From Setoptus koraiensis (taxonomy: Eukaryota > Arthropoda): a stretch of 64,000 bases of DNA. Location: NCBI GenBank assembly GCA_048013815.1, contig CM106585.1:12896001-12960000 (forward strand). The letters are read 5' to 3'. The notes below the pieces were generated by a model. It saw nothing but the letters and a program-made list of their open reading frames with translations. It was not told the origin of the DNA and did no database searches. Of the stretch, positions 38,600 through 51,850 are shown piece after piece; position 1 is the first letter of the stretch, and every line of letters begins with the position of its first letter. A program made the translations under genes and the position numbers.

Positions 38600-39210
38600 C
38601 GTGCTGCCGGCTTGTCAGATTGCTGTCTGTTGTTTCTTGTTCGCGCCATGGGCGCTCGCCGATTGTGTTGCGGTTGTTGCCAAGTTTGCTGTTGTTGATG
38701 TTGTTGTTGTTGTTGCTGTTGTTGTTGCTGCGACGACTGCCAACTGCCGCCGGCGCAACTGCTTGTGGTTGCGTAACAGGCAGCCATTGTCTGTGGCCTG
38801 TCGAGTAGCTTTCTTTTCTTGATTGCATTGACAACAATGTTGTTGTTGTTGTTGTTGTTGTTGTTGTGTGTGGCTGACGCTTTGGCCATTGTTGTAACAC
38901 CACAACTACCACAATTACGACAACTGGACGTCACTGTGACATTGGGGCAACATTGTGTGCGACAAGACACAGACAAGTTGTTTGTTTTGTTGTAGCCACC
39001 ACCAACGTCATGCTTATTTCGCACATGCAACACTGACACTTTGTGGCAGCATTTTTGTTCTTTGTTTGGGCCGTAAAACGATTGGGCTGTTGGGTTGTGG
39101 TTGTGGTTGTCGTCGCTGCTGTTGCGATATTGTGACGATATGACATCATCATTAAGACACTGATAGGACGAACTGGAACATTTGCCTAACCGAGCACACT
39201 TGCCACCCAT
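38600..39210 (-). CDS. Candidate first coding exon with N-terminal acylation motif; possible alternative N-terminus of the kinase
   Basis: Starts at 39,210 with ATG in a strong context (GCAGCCATGGG) and runs 203 codons plus two bases to a CG/GTAAAT donor at 38,600/38,599; the in-frame stop follows inside the presumed intron. The peptide opens MGGKCARLGKC: Gly2 is suitable for N-myristoylation and Cys5/Cys11 for palmitoylation, so membrane anchoring is plausible. It then has a Cys-rich middle (CCPN, CRNCGSCG), a short Asn run, a basic KKRKLL and a Gln-rich end. It ends with two bases of a split codon, and the kinase exon at 33,467 begins with the missing one, so the two could join in frame (split codon CGA, Arg) into a protein of about 1,100 residues. 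That join is inference. The rest of the exon resembles nothing I know; it could be the first exon of another gene. Confidence 0.5.
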
Positions 39211-39400
39211 GGCTGCGCGTGGTCACTGGTCACTCGTCGCTCGAATTCACAATTCAGTGCCACCCGCACTGAGCGCCGCGCCGGCACTAAATGCTAACAG
39301 GTGATTCGAGGCGATCCGAGGCGATTCTAGGCGATTCGAGGCGACCCGAGCCAATTCGAGGCGAGAGATGAACCGACCGGCGAGCAGACCATATAGCACG
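39211..39400 (-). promoter_or_regulatory. Possible promoter of the 39.2-kb exon
   Basis: Upstream of the ATG at 39,210 on the minus strand there is a TATA-like GCTATATGG near 39,388-39,396 and an arthropod-type initiator TCAGTG near 39,267-39,272. Between them lies a 10-base minisatellite (39,303-39,362). The TATA-to-initiator spacing is too long for the two to act together, so at most one is used. Weak evidence. Confidence 0.25.
39303..39362. repeat. 10-base minisatellite, about six copies
   Basis: Imperfect tandem copies of GATTCGAGGC, just upstream of the candidate exon at 38,600-39,210. Confidence 0.85.
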
Positions 39401-39704
39401 CCACTTGAGCCCACTACTCATGCTGTAGACCTACAGTGTATAGTCGCCGCGATATGTATAATCATTGCGACTGTGCAAATGTTCGTGACCCGTCCACCAA
39501 GATAAAGAGATTAATAAAGAGGCTCGTCGTCTGTCCGGCGAGTCAACAATCGGTGGCAGTCGTCTGATACGTCTATTATTGCCGATATCGACCTCAAATG
39601 ATCATGACACACACAACCGTTGATGGACACTGTCACGAACACCCGTGCACCAACCACAATTGGCCAACAAATGATAAATGCTCACTACACGCGACATTGT
39701 TGGC

Positions 39705-39774
39705 CAAAATACAGCAAAATACAGCAAAACACGGCAAAACACGGCAAAATATGGCAAAATATGGCAAAATATTG
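39705..39774. repeat. 10-base minisatellite, seven copies
   Basis: Seven copies of a CAAAATACAG-type unit. Variants change in adjacent pairs (ATACAG, ACACGG, ATATGG), which suggests stepwise two-copy duplication. Confidence 0.9.
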
Positions 39775-40315
39775 GCCAATTGTAAGTATACGCTAGAGCA
39801 TTATGAGCTAGAGCACTATGACAGTCATGGTGAGATCATTATCGCACTATTCGTGCATTCGCAAATATCGTCGCCACACAGCCACCGATGCCACCCATTA
39901 CGTAACTGTTTATCTATGCTAAAGTCTCAAAAAGGATCATCTAGATATATCTCAAGTTGACTTACATCTGTGTCTGTCTCAACTTTGACTTGCCACCAAA
40001 ATGCAAGGTGCTGCAAAACTAGTGGCCACACCATTGTGGGTCTTTGTTTGTCACAATTGAACACACTATTTTGGAAGCACAATAAATTTCGTGAGGTGAA
40101 CATGAGGTCACTTACGGTTGTTAGCTCAAGTGAACGCAAACAAATGCGAGTGCAAACTCAATTCACGACACGATATTATACCGATATGTCACTCCATTAT
40201 CGCTACATTAATAATCTATTATTATTTACTAATATTTATAGAGGCAAAAGAAAACAACAACAACAACAGGCAATGGATGAAATATAAATAAAGATATAAG
40301 AAAATAAATTGTCGC

Positions 40316-40320
40316 AAAAA
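40316..40320 (-). terminator. Pol III terminator (T5) of the tRNA-Phe gene
   Basis: Five Ts on the minus strand, seven bases past the discriminator base of the tRNA. Confidence 0.8.
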
Positions 40321-40327
40321 GGAGCTG

Positions 40328-40400
40328 TGCCCAGACCCGGGATTGAACCGGGGACCTTTAGATCTTCAGTCTAACGCTCTCCCAACTGAGCTATCTAGGC
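40328..40400 (-). tRNA. tRNA-Phe (anticodon GAA)
   Basis: A 73-base cloverleaf on the minus strand. The 5' GCCTAGA pairs with TCTGGGC at the 3' end (one G-T wobble) before discriminator A. The D arm has AGCTCAGTTGGGAGAGC, the anticodon arm reads AGACTGAAGATCT with GAA at the tip, and the T arm is CCCGGTTCAATCCCGGG. There is no intron. A run of five Ts on the minus strand at 40,316-40,320 is a Pol III terminator. All standard positions appear intact, so it is likely functional. Confidence 0.97.
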
Positions 40401-43400
40401 ACTTGATGAAGTGCGAGTGTCAGCAAGGCTAACAACTATCAATTGTCTTGCATCGTGATCTAATAGGTCCAATTGACAAGATCGTTGGCGCTGTCAATCA
40501 ATTTACTATCGATTATCCGCTATTTCTTACCTTAAGAGCACCATGCCGAAGCATAATAACATGTTATCATTGTTGACGCTAGCTGGTCAAATAAAAGTGA
40601 CTTGTGTGAGAGCGATGTGATCGATTTAATTACAAACGTAAACTAATCAATCGATTGGCCGCTGACAAGCGATCGCAAGTTATCAATGGGCGCTTATTAA
40701 TTGTGATGACATTTGTCGTTGTCATGGTTGTTGTTTCGGATTCGGTTTTGGCCGCTGCCGGTGCTGGTGTTGTTGTCACTGTCGATATCAATTCACAACT
40801 ACTATTGTCTGGTGCACTTGTTAACGTTGACGCTACGAGTTGATATACATTGTTGGTTTGTTTGTTTGTTTTTTGTGTTGATCTTGAACTCTTCTTCCGT
40901 CACTTTCTTTGCGACTGAACGAACAACAACAACAAGACGTTCTGTCCATCGTTGGCTGTCATGGTTGTGTCGAGCGACAACAAGCGCGCAAAGAAAGGCT
41001 CGCTATTCGTGATACACTCTAAAAGAAATCAACTACTATGTAGATTTACACTTTCTCTGAATGGACTCAAATTAAATCTCTCATTGATATGTCACTAAGT
41101 GGCTGCAGTTTCATGAATGGCAAATGAGAGGGGTGAACGGTGCACAATAGCGCCAGCACCAGTGCTGTATGTTTTGAAACTTAACTCGAAGTTAAGTGTT
41201 TTTCCTTTATGGAAATCACCTCCATTATAAAGTCTGATTATTGAGAGAATCCGCTCTCTCTCTCTCATAGGCCCCTCCTCTCACTTCGAGTGTGTGTGTG
41301 CATTTGGTCTTGTACCAACTCTTTGAAAAGTGTATCAAGTAACGGCACAACTGAGTCGTCTCTCTGATCTGAGATAATTTCGTTGTAAGACCGTGACTAA
41401 CTGTTAGTCACTAACAGCATCATCAACAACAACAACAACATATGGCAATATAAGCCCAATTCTGACATCCGAGATCATTGCGAGATGCTCTAAGTTTAGT
41501 CAGCTGCTTAGCATTATTACAATTGTTCTAATTAACTAATGATCAATATTTGATGTTGACACACGCACACTCATTTTGTTGAGCCAGTTTCTCGAGCCTC
41601 AGTGTCTCTAGCCATTAGTTGCTCGGTAGCTTGGTCGCTTGACACATGACGCTCGAACAATGCACACTGGTGGTTAACACACTGGCTCAAGTCACTTGAA
41701 CTGGCTGCATGGTTTGCTGTCGTTTACAAACTCAACCCACTAAACCGTTAGTTGTCTTAGTGAGTTTAACAAGCTTAACACGTTCGCTCAAGTTGAGTCA
41801 GCCAAGTGTTCTCAAGTGTTTCCTTTGAAATATGATTTGTTCACTGTTGTTGGCCAACAACAACGACAACAACGACAACAACAACAACAACAACAACAAC
41901 AATGTATGTCGTTGTTGTGATAGCTGAGCTATCATTATCGCTGGCTTTGCGCGACCTTAGCAAGCTGGCCACACCAAACAAATGTTGCCACTGTTTACCG
42001 TTACACTGGCAGTTGTCAGTTGTTTTCTTTTATCGGCACGACAAGCACATTAGCGACGACACTGTTGTTTTGTGTGCAACTAAAAATAGCACTTTACCAT
42101 TTGCACAGGCTTGATTTGATAGAGGCCCAATGGAAGCTGGCTGAATAACCTCAAAGTCAAGTTCAAACTTATCGCTTCTGGTTCGCGCACGTCGACTACA
42201 TGAAACACGTACGGACAACGTGTTGTGTCTCTACCATGCACAACAAGTGCTCGACTAATACCTGTTACCTACCTGTCCACCAAAAGCCCACCATAACCTA
42301 TGCCGCCAATGCACACAACTGGTCGCTTATATGTGCTCGCAAATACACCTTTGCAAACACACCTGACCAAACAATGTAGATGTGTGTCAGTGGTGTCAAT
42401 TATGCATGCTTTCATGTCTATGCTAATCGCTGCTGTTGTCGACGGTTGTGCTCAACAACAACAAACACTTGGTGCGCTCGCATTATATTACGTGTTGCGC
42501 GTACACTGATCAGATAATTTTGCACGTTGCCTTTGTGCTAATTATCTCAAGGTCATGCAGTAACGACAATTTGCTTGGCCTCCACTCGGCTACACGAGTC
42601 AGCTACACGAGTCAGCGCTGGCTGTTGCCAAAGTCTGACAAATCGACACAAGAAACTAATCACTGCACTTTGCGTCATTAGTCACCAATGACGGTTAGCT
42701 ATGAATCAATTGCAGTGAAATTGTGGAAAAATCGCTAATGATGAAACAATCACCAGACATGATGACATGATGTAATTAGCCTACATTGCTCATTGACGAA
42801 CTCACTGCTCGCTCACTTGCTAATGTAGACAGATATCTGTTTCTGTGTCCCACGGAGCCTACATTTTGAAAGCTCAAAAAGTTGATTCGCGTCGCGCGTC
42901 CATTTAAAAATGTTTGTCAATCTACATTAATGACTCGTCGATCAATCTGATATGTGAAATTTGACTTGCAATTGTTGGTCGAATGGTATATACATTGGAG
43001 TTTGCAGTCCATAGCAAACTAGACTCTAGTTACACTATAGAAACACTACACTGACGATTGGTGGCGCCTTCTCGTGTCGAGTGCAGTGAGCTGACTTGCG
43101 GCCAGTATTGCCACCTGTGCCCCAAGATGGCGCCACGTATCGATCACAGCCCCAAGCCCCAGTGTACCCTTGGACATAGGCGCGACAGAACAGGTGAAGG
43201 TCAACAACAACAGCAACAACAGCAACAACAACAGCGACAATAACAACAATAACGAGAGAACTGTCACCAACTGTCAATGCTAATTCAATCAGCTGATTGC
43301 GATCAGCTGACGTTTGTTTGTCAATCAGCCATTAGCTGTTGATGATGAAATCACTGGTAACAATTGATAGTTTTGTTTTGTTGTGAAACTCTTTGCGTAA

Positions 43401-44340
43401 CTTTAATTGAGTTTGCGCCACACGATCGGAGTCTCTCGACTTTCACGTCACATGGAGCCAATGGTGCCAAAGGTAATCACAACAACGACAACAACGACGA
43501 CAAGTTGAGCTGACGCAACGAGTCGGCGGTCAGTCGTGTCATATTTGCAAAGGGGCTACGAGCAATATACGAGCAACATACGAGCAACATACGAGCAACA
43601 GAGACCAGACGATCGACTTTGATTTTGAAGCGCCACGAGCAAATTGCGACTTTGATGATCAAAGTTTGATCAACTCGTTGGTTGTATTATGCAACCATTA
43701 GTGGATAATGCTGTTCGCGTGTGATGTGTCTGAAACGTGTTACACGAGCTGCTCATTTGAAGCGGAGTTTGCTGGTTTCTTTGTTACTGGCGCGTACGCG
43801 GCCACTTGGAGCCGCTAACCGGAACAAGCATTAGTGTCGCTTAGTAGTACCGGTATGTTGCAGCCTACTTATGATTGAGTGTATCAACAGCGTTCGTTTG
43901 GAGTAATTATTAGTCAAGGTCGATGGCGACTAATTTAGCTTATATGCGGCTTATAACTTTTTGTCTCTCGCAACGTCAGGCTGCCCTTGTCGCGCTAACC
44001 GTTGCCCGTTAGGCGCCACTAATGATTCGCGCTTTAATGTATTCTAATGAGTAGTTGCATAATGTGTGCGCCAGGTTTCGATTAGCTACAGCCAGGCGTC
44101 TAATCAAGCACTCACAGTGCTCGGCTTGCTTTGGCCGCTTCGGCCGCTTTGGATTTGGCCAGTGGTCATATCCAGACACACACATCGCTATGCTCTGGCT
44201 GCCAGTTGCCGTTTGTTTATGTGCCCTGTTTATGTGCCGGGGCCTCCCCCGCACTGCCAATGCGATTCTGCGACCTGTATGCATGCCGGCAAGGCTGCAC
44301 TTGTCAATTGTTCGTTCACTGGCGATATTTTGCTATATTA

Positions 44341-44380
44341 TATAATATTATATAATATTATATAATATTATACAATATTA
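44341..44380. repeat. 10-base AT minisatellite, four copies
   Basis: Four copies of TATAATATTA (the last with one change), flanked by more AT-rich sequence. Confidence 0.9.
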
Positions 44381-46082
44381 CTGCGCGTATATTATGTAAT
44401 AAACAAAGGGCGCCAACAAATAGCGGCTATCATATTAATTGCCGACATGTCCATGTCAGTGTCAATGTTGAGCTAACTGTGCCACACTTTTGCGCCAACT
44501 AAAAACTGGCATCAACCAATGGCAGGCAGCCCACAATTTACATAATCTCATTTTCATCTTGCTCCAATATATAATATCACACGCTATTACGCGATATATT
44601 TACAGTATATAATATATGCCCACTGCAGCAGCGATGCCACTTTTGCGACACAGCGCCGCCAGCTGGCGGAAGTAATAGCTGGACGACATTGCTACGAGCG
44701 CGGGCTAATTTGATTGAATTGAAGTGAATTGGCTGTCCGACTGGGCGCCTAATGAATACCTTTCGCGCTCGATCGAGTCCCATTATCTGATTGGCGCCGC
44801 ATTCGGGCACAGTCGGGCCGCTTTTAGGTCAGTAGTAGTACTGACTTTGTGGGCCGATTATAAGTAACAATCGCAATTATATCGATCAAACGAATCAACG
44901 AGAAAACAAATGTTGGCCCCATTTCGGTTCGGCTGCGGTGCATGCCCGCCGCCAGAGGACAGTTGTTTGTGTCTCGCCTACATGACCCCTACGTGATAGG
45001 CCGCCTACAGGCCGTGATAGGCCGCCTACAGCGCCAGTGAGCGGATACATTACATTATTGTTTTTATCCACACAATTGACCCCGATGCAAAGGCAATCCA
45101 ATAATTGTCGGCCTACATGCGACGGCCAAAGACAACAACGACCAGCATGCGGCCGTCTCCGGTTAACGCTGTTCAATGTCACATAAGTTGTGACAGTGCG
45201 ACATTGCTCGTTTTGTTCAGTGCCAAATTCATACATAATGCACCATATTATCATCTCGCTCTCTAATTAGCGAAAGTACCAGCCATCCAATAAGAGTAAT
45301 GCAAAGCAACGGCATAGGTGCGCCAGTTAATCAACTTTGACTTGGCGCAATTCCGAGCTCGACGCTAAAGAGACCCCTGGTGTTAGTCCCCCTGGTGAGC
45401 AACTATTGGCCAATAGATGGCCACTGGCACGACGCCGGCAAAATTGACACTGTCGCTTATGCGCGCGGCATATAATTTCACCAGTTGTTTTGGCCTCACG
45501 AGTCGCTGTCGGGTTGGTCGCGTTGCATCGGGGTCCCCGGCAGGCATTTCGTATATATTATTATATATACGAAGGCGACAAAAAGATAGCTGGACAATTT
45601 TCAGTCCGGTTGACAAAGCCGGCAATAAAAGTGGCGAGGCGCACAAGCGAATTATCGCCAATTATTTCTGGCCTTAGCGCCCTCGGTCGTTGTTTAAAAT
45701 ACAAACACTAAGCTGCGTTCTGCCGCCTTTCTGGGTCACAGTCTGGCCAGTCTGGCCGGCTTGCCGGACACTGCAACAACATATATAACATATAACATAT
45801 AATATATAAAATTTATATAATATATAGTATTGTGCGCCGGGCTTGACTCTAATAGAATTAGACATATCAGACTAACTGTCGCGTGTAGTGGCGATCACTT
45901 AACTGGCCCGTTACGCGATACTGGCGGTTGTGTGCGTGTGGTTGCTTCAAGCTTGGCCAGATCCAGTTAAGTTGTTGTCGTTGTCGGCGTCATCGGAACA
46001 CTTCGGCAACAACAGCGCAACAACAGCGCAACAACAACAACTTGACTCGAGTTCGGCCAGACAGTTCGGCTGGCAGACACAT

Positions 46083-46107
46083 TGTGCCACGAGCTGCTCG
46101 TGGCACA
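46083..46107. repeat. Short perfect inverted repeat
   Basis: 11-base arms TGTGCCACGAG and CTCGTGGCACA around a 3-base centre; the arms are at 46,083-46,093 and 46,097-46,107. Confidence 0.85.
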
Positions 46108-46432
46108 CAAATGCTCAATGGCTGCACACGATTCATGTAACGATGACATAAACGCCAGCCTCCGTTGCGCCATCAATCTAGTTGGGCCCCATGGCCCAAC
46201 AGCTGCACTTTCCGACTCAGAGATGCCCACTTTGAGCTGGCCTCGCTGCATCGTGTCACTGCGAACAAGCTGGCCGGATAAAATATAACTGAAAAATATA
46301 AAATTGCCACGAGCGGACAGAAAACATTGACTGGCCGTCCTAATGAAAATACAGCTACAGCTGATTGCAAAGTTTGACTCATTGATTTGTGAGCGGAATC
46401 TGGCGCCGCGCCGCCCCAACGCCGGACACCTC

Positions 46433-46508
46433 AGTGATTCGGCAACACTGATTCGGCAACACTGATTCGGTGATACTGATTCGGTAATTCTGACTCGCAA
46501 ATACTGAC
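46433..46508. repeat. 14-base degenerate minisatellite
   Basis: Roughly five diverging copies of ACTGATTCGGCAAC, decaying towards the right end. Confidence 0.75.
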
Positions 46509-46750
46509 TCAGCTTTATTCCAAACAGTGACGGCGCCAACTGGCACCAATAACAATTGTTTGCTGTGATGCGACGAACAATTATTATTGGTGGATTCGCC
46601 GGCGATTTGAACTATCGACTGGCGCAAATCGCAACTGGCCGGCTTGTCGCAAGCCCCGAACAGCCGCTTGAGCGGCCGAACGGCCCAAAGTTTGGGCCCC
46701 AAACAGCGGCCAGATTGCAATGATTTGAGCACGCTCGGCCCAGCCAATCG

Positions 46751-46800
46751 GATGGGATCGGATGGGATCGGATGGGATCGGATGGGATCGGATGGGATCG
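46751..46800. repeat. 10-base minisatellite, five identical copies
   Basis: Five identical copies of GATGGGATCG, followed by a degenerate partial copy. Full identity suggests recent expansion. Confidence 0.95.
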
Positions 46801-49800
46801 AATCGGATCATTGGTTCGGATCAGATTGTTGTCGGGGGCTTCTGTGGCGCTGTTCTTGAGACTTTACAAGCAAACAAGCAGCCGGATGCGATTTATGCCA
46901 GCTAATCGGCACGCCAGCCAGCCAGCCAGCGGCCAAATTATTGGGGCCTCATTTGGGTGCTCGTTTATGGCCGGTTTTGGGCACAAACGAGCATCATGCA
47001 ACTAATACAAGCATCTCAAACAACAAACTTAATGCGCCTACTGTGTCTACAAATATTTGCCAAAGACTTTCACTTGGCTTGTTAGTGGGGCCGCCGCTAA
47101 TGAATCTATGGGCCAGCCACCATGAAATATATGCTTTGTGCCGATATGCTTGCATTATGTTGCACCAAGTTGCAATTGTTATATGATAGAATATAGTTGA
47201 AAATGGCACATAGCTAGCTCACCTTGTTTGTACAATTTCATCATCATGGCAAACATTCTACCTACACACAAACAATTGGGCCCAATCTCGTGTAAGCTGC
47301 AATCTAACAAGACCGCCGCCGTTACGTAAGACTACGTACGCCGTACACGGCCTCATCCGTGCATCAATCGCATGCATCATTAGGTCTTGGCGAACACAGC
47401 CAGATTATGTGGTGAAAAATGCCCGAAACACTGGCGCACATTCTTGTCGGGGCTCGCGAACACTGGCGCACTTCTTTTCGGGGCTGGCGCGAACAATGGC
47501 CGCTCGCTCAAGTTTCGGGCCCGCTGCCAACCTGGTCAGCGGGCCCGAAACGTCCATCACTTGCTAGCTGGCCGGCCGGCCAATTTGGGCCCCTGCGCGC
47601 CCAACGTGCCAGCGATTTTCAGTTGCCCAAGACCAATCACGCCATCCAAGATGCCATTTATAGCGGACTATCGATGATTTATCGCCCCTCATCTAACCAT
47701 TTAACCATTTATCCGTCCGGCCATTTATCTATCCAGCCAGCCAGCCATTCAGCCATCCATCCATCCATCCATCGTCTGGGGCCGATTCTTGGTCGCGCTC
47801 GTCGGGCTTATTTATCGATGGGGCCCTAAATCATCTATTGCGCTATTGACAACATCGCTCCATGGCTCGCCGACAACATCGCTCCATGGCCGACTGGCCC
47901 GGAAAGCGCATATCGATTCTGTATCCACTGGCACGGGCTTTGTTTGTGTTTTGTGTCAAGTGTGCTGTGTGTTAACTACTTGAGATTTACATAAATTGAT
48001 TACGACTTTTTTGGCAGGGGCTCCATCTCTCTTGACTGATTGCGCTGCGACTATTGCAGCGATTCGCTCGGCCCGATCCATGTTGTTGCGCGCCGCCGAA
48101 ACTTGAGTTGTTGGCGATGATCGAAATGCTCTCAAACCAAATATTTGTTGTTCAAAGTAAACATTGCAACACACATCAATAGCAAACTAATCCTGACGCT
48201 CGCCAACTCCGACAACACCAAACAGAAAATCCGCGAAATCTCGCCGCTCCAGTTTAAACGCAATTTGCACGCTTTCGCAATTGAAAACTACACATGCACG
48301 TTATTTTGCCTCACACGCTCTCTTGCTTGGCCCAAATTCCAATTGGCGACCAAAACAAGCGTGAAAAGGGCTGATTTCGGCAATTCTGTCCGCCTGAATC
48401 TATCAGTATCAGATTGAGCCCGGCACCATTGTATCGATAGATTTACACCGAACCGGTAAACCAACAAACAGCCAAATGCAAAATACCCATCTAACCCGTC
48501 AATGAGTGGCTGCATGCACGTTCATGAATCGTTCTTTTTTTCTGTTGCCGGTGATTCGTGAATTCTCCTCGTATTCTGTCTATTTCGAAAAAGTCAGGGG
48601 CTATCGTTCGAACGACAATCCTTCGAAATGTCATCGATTCGCTCTCTCATCTGAGGTAAACAGAGGACGACTTGAACATGAGATTTCGCAAAATTCAAAT
48701 TTCCAAACTTTGAGTAACTGTCAAAAGCCTGGTAGTAAGTTGACTCTTTACACCCGAGCTGCAATTTGAAAAATATGGTCGCTTTCATCTCATGAGGACA
48801 TTCGTAAAAGTTGTGAGATTTTCCATAACAATTCAGGCGAGTTCGTTCCGAAATAACTTCTCAATCCGAAATAATTGAGCGGACAATTCGTGAAAGTTTA
48901 GGCCAGGACCCGACATGAGACTATTGACATGCCGTCTGCACTGAGATTAGTGAACAAAATAAGAAAGACATGTTGTCACGGATCTTTGCAAGAAAACCGA
49001 GGTGCAATTTGTTAGCATTGGTGTGATGATTTCGAGGCAAGGAAAAAATCTCTGAGAGCACAGAATAATTTAAGAAATAGGTGCACGCAGTGTGAAACTG
49101 AAAATAAATGAACAAGAGAGAAAAAAGAAGTCACAGATGGAAACGATTTGCATCCGAAATGCTCAACAAGACATGTTCAATGATGTCATCGAAATGTATT
49201 AACCAGATTAGTGGCTTTACAATTTTGTGCTTGCATAAACTTTTTTCTCTGTTAGCTCATTTTGAATTTTCTAACTTCACTTAGTTTCTGAGAATTTTCT
49301 GAATGCTGAACAGAGATTCATTGAGAGAGTGAATAATTGGCTTTTCATCAGCTGAAATTGGTTTCGATGCGCAATCTTGGACGTTTCGATAAAAATCTAT
49401 CAGCAATTGTATTGTTGCTCACTTTAATGTGTTATTTTTATGTGTTTCAAATGTGCACATACCAAATTCTAGATTGAGACACAAATCTCAAATACGAGAT
49501 CTAAAATTTTTGCATGCAGAACAAGAAAAGAGAGAATATTCTTGAACAATCTGCTGCTGCAACTGGGTAAACTTAATTTAATAGTACTAGCCTGCACAAT
49601 AATATGTGGCAATTTATAGAATGAATTATTCAGGAATAAGAGGTCAACTTAGTGGCCTAAAAAACAAAAAGTAACAATCAGCTTGCATTTAAATCACCGA
49701 ATCAGTGGAGTTTCGTTCGAGCAGCAAACAAAAAACTTAGTGGAATGAAAATAATGTGTGGTCAACTACAGAGCGCAGAGATAACGAATACATTTACATT

Positions 49801-50773
49801 CTCATTGCATTAGTTTCGTCGAAAAAAAAGAAAATATTTGACTCAATGGGCTGAGCCGTATTTGCGAAATGAAGCCCACGAGAGCAAGGCTGAGTTTTAT
49901 GTCAATTCGGCGAGACACGTTGGATGGGGCCGAAAAAGGCTCGTTTTGGTTAGATGAGTCGGAGCTGAAAAGAATATTCCGATGGCTATTGTCCTACAGT
50001 CGGAAGTGAGCGCTGCAGTTTCGCTGTATTTATTGATTCAAAACATGGTTGTTAAAGACGGCGAAAGTATCTAATGCGATAATCGCAAAGTTTTATCAGC
50101 AATTATCTTATCCATCTGCGAATTGCTTGATTGGCGAATAGATACCGAGAAACGGCTCACGAGCAGCAGCAGCAATACCAGATTATCTACAGATTATCGA
50201 GCCAGCCGTAGATAATCTGAGCTAGATCTTGAAATTGGTCGGTTATGTATTGGGTCCGACAGGGCCCTGAGTAGGACGAAGCAGCCAGATATTTCATAGT
50301 GTACGCACCTAATGCGCAGTTTACGTTTCAATTGTCTTGTCACTAGATAGTGCACATGAACGAGTAAATTGTATAGTGTGTGTTATAGGTCTGCATCTTG
50401 GTCTAGCCGGGGATATTACGACATTATTATGACACTGCAACGAGATACAGAGAGAGAGAGAGAGAGAAAGAGAGCAAAAACATGGCCAATCTAATCCAAT
50501 GGGGCTCTTATATAATGCAGTTTCAGGTGCATTTAACTGAGATAAATTCATCGCTGAGCATTGCAACTCAACAAAGCTCAATTTTTGAGATGACGCGCGA
50601 AAATTGTGCCATCTCAAATTGGCAAGCTTGCCAAACTTCATTAGGCTGGCTAATGTAAGCTGGCGTCGTCATAACAACCAAACAAGGTGTCCATTATCGT
50701 TGGAGTATGCATGAGTTTCATCATCGTGTGTGTGTGTGTGTGTCTAAATATAGCAAATAATTAATGTTATGTA

Positions 50774-50817
50774 ATGATATTATTAGAGTAGCCTGAAGGT
50801 AACTCTAATAATATCAT
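50774..50817. repeat. Perfect hairpin (16-bp stem)
   Basis: Arms at 50,774-50,789 and 50,802-50,817 are exact reverse complements (ATGATATTATTAGAGT) around a 12-base loop. It lies about 70 bases before a second 16-bp hairpin. Confidence 0.9.
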
Positions 50818-50887
50818 GTTGCCTTATTTAGCACACACCGAAATTGCACAAATTCTTCGTGTTCCGACTGGGCGAATCCCAAGCGTC

Positions 50888-50945
50888 AATGTATTCTTAC
50901 GCACTGTATTGGACTGGTCCAGCAGGCATTGCGTAAGAATACATT
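50888..50945. repeat. Perfect hairpin (16-bp stem)
   Basis: Arms at 50,888-50,903 and 50,930-50,945 are exact reverse complements (AATGTATTCTTACGCA) around a 26-base loop that itself has a small inverted repeat (TGGACTGGTCCA). Confidence 0.9.
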
Positions 50946-51850
50946 CGAAAATTGATCAATATGCAGATCGTTCAATGTCACTGTCGCTGCCAAGTACAGT
51001 GGCGGGCAATCTTGAGAAACAGTTCAGCTAATTTGATTAACAAAATGATCACCACAGAAATATCCCCAACAGGAGCACACAGTTTCCCAGAATTTTGGAT
51101 CAAATCAAATTGGGCAAAAGTAACTGTATGTGTGTTGCTGAAGCTTGCAAGATTGTGTTTGCAAATACAACAATCTTGCGTATGCAGCCAGTTGGGCCCC
51201 AAGAATGAGCAACGTATGGTCGTAGGCAGCATAGAATGGCCCCCGTCTGAAAGGGCCATGAATGGCACCAGATTTGTAGCCATGCTAGTGAGCTGAAAAT
51301 CAAAAATAGAATACGACGACGACGAAATAAGAATTCAACAGAAACAAGCTCACAACTGGCAGCCAACTTGCTGGTTTTTCGGTCCGAAATTTCGGGCAAC
51401 TTTAGTGACAAAACCGCCACTAAAGTTGGCCGCCAAAAACCAGCCACTAGATTTGGATCATTTGTAAGAGTGGGCAACCTTGAAAAGCGAGCCTTCCGGT
51501 CGGATAAGAGTTGACACACACATCCAGTGACAATAATGCACGTAATAATATACGTGTACACGGGCTGTAATAGGCTTATGATGGCCGGGCAAGATAATTC
51601 AATAAATGTTATTCCTAACTGTGGGCCCGCCAGTCGACAATTCGAATAAAGTCTGGCCGCGTAGAAATCAAATTTACACACAATGGAGCGCGCGCCTTTC
51701 CAAATTTGCACAACGATGATCCAGTCGACAATAACAAGAGACTTTAATACCATTACAGCACTGGCATATTATGTAATCCGGGGCATTTTATGTTTTCAAC
51801 CGGCTTTTCAATTGGGTTGGCCGGTTGAAAACTGCCACCGAAACAGAGGC

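Noticed and set aside
47956-48174. Minus-strand frame with an Ala-rich amphipathic stretch and a GTAAAT donor
   Set aside because: The donor phase does not match the kinase exon, the opposing frames are also open, and no family is recognised.
48500-50300. AT-rich stretch suspected to be a decayed DNA transposon
   Set aside because: I could not find terminal repeats or a convincing transposase motif in any frame.
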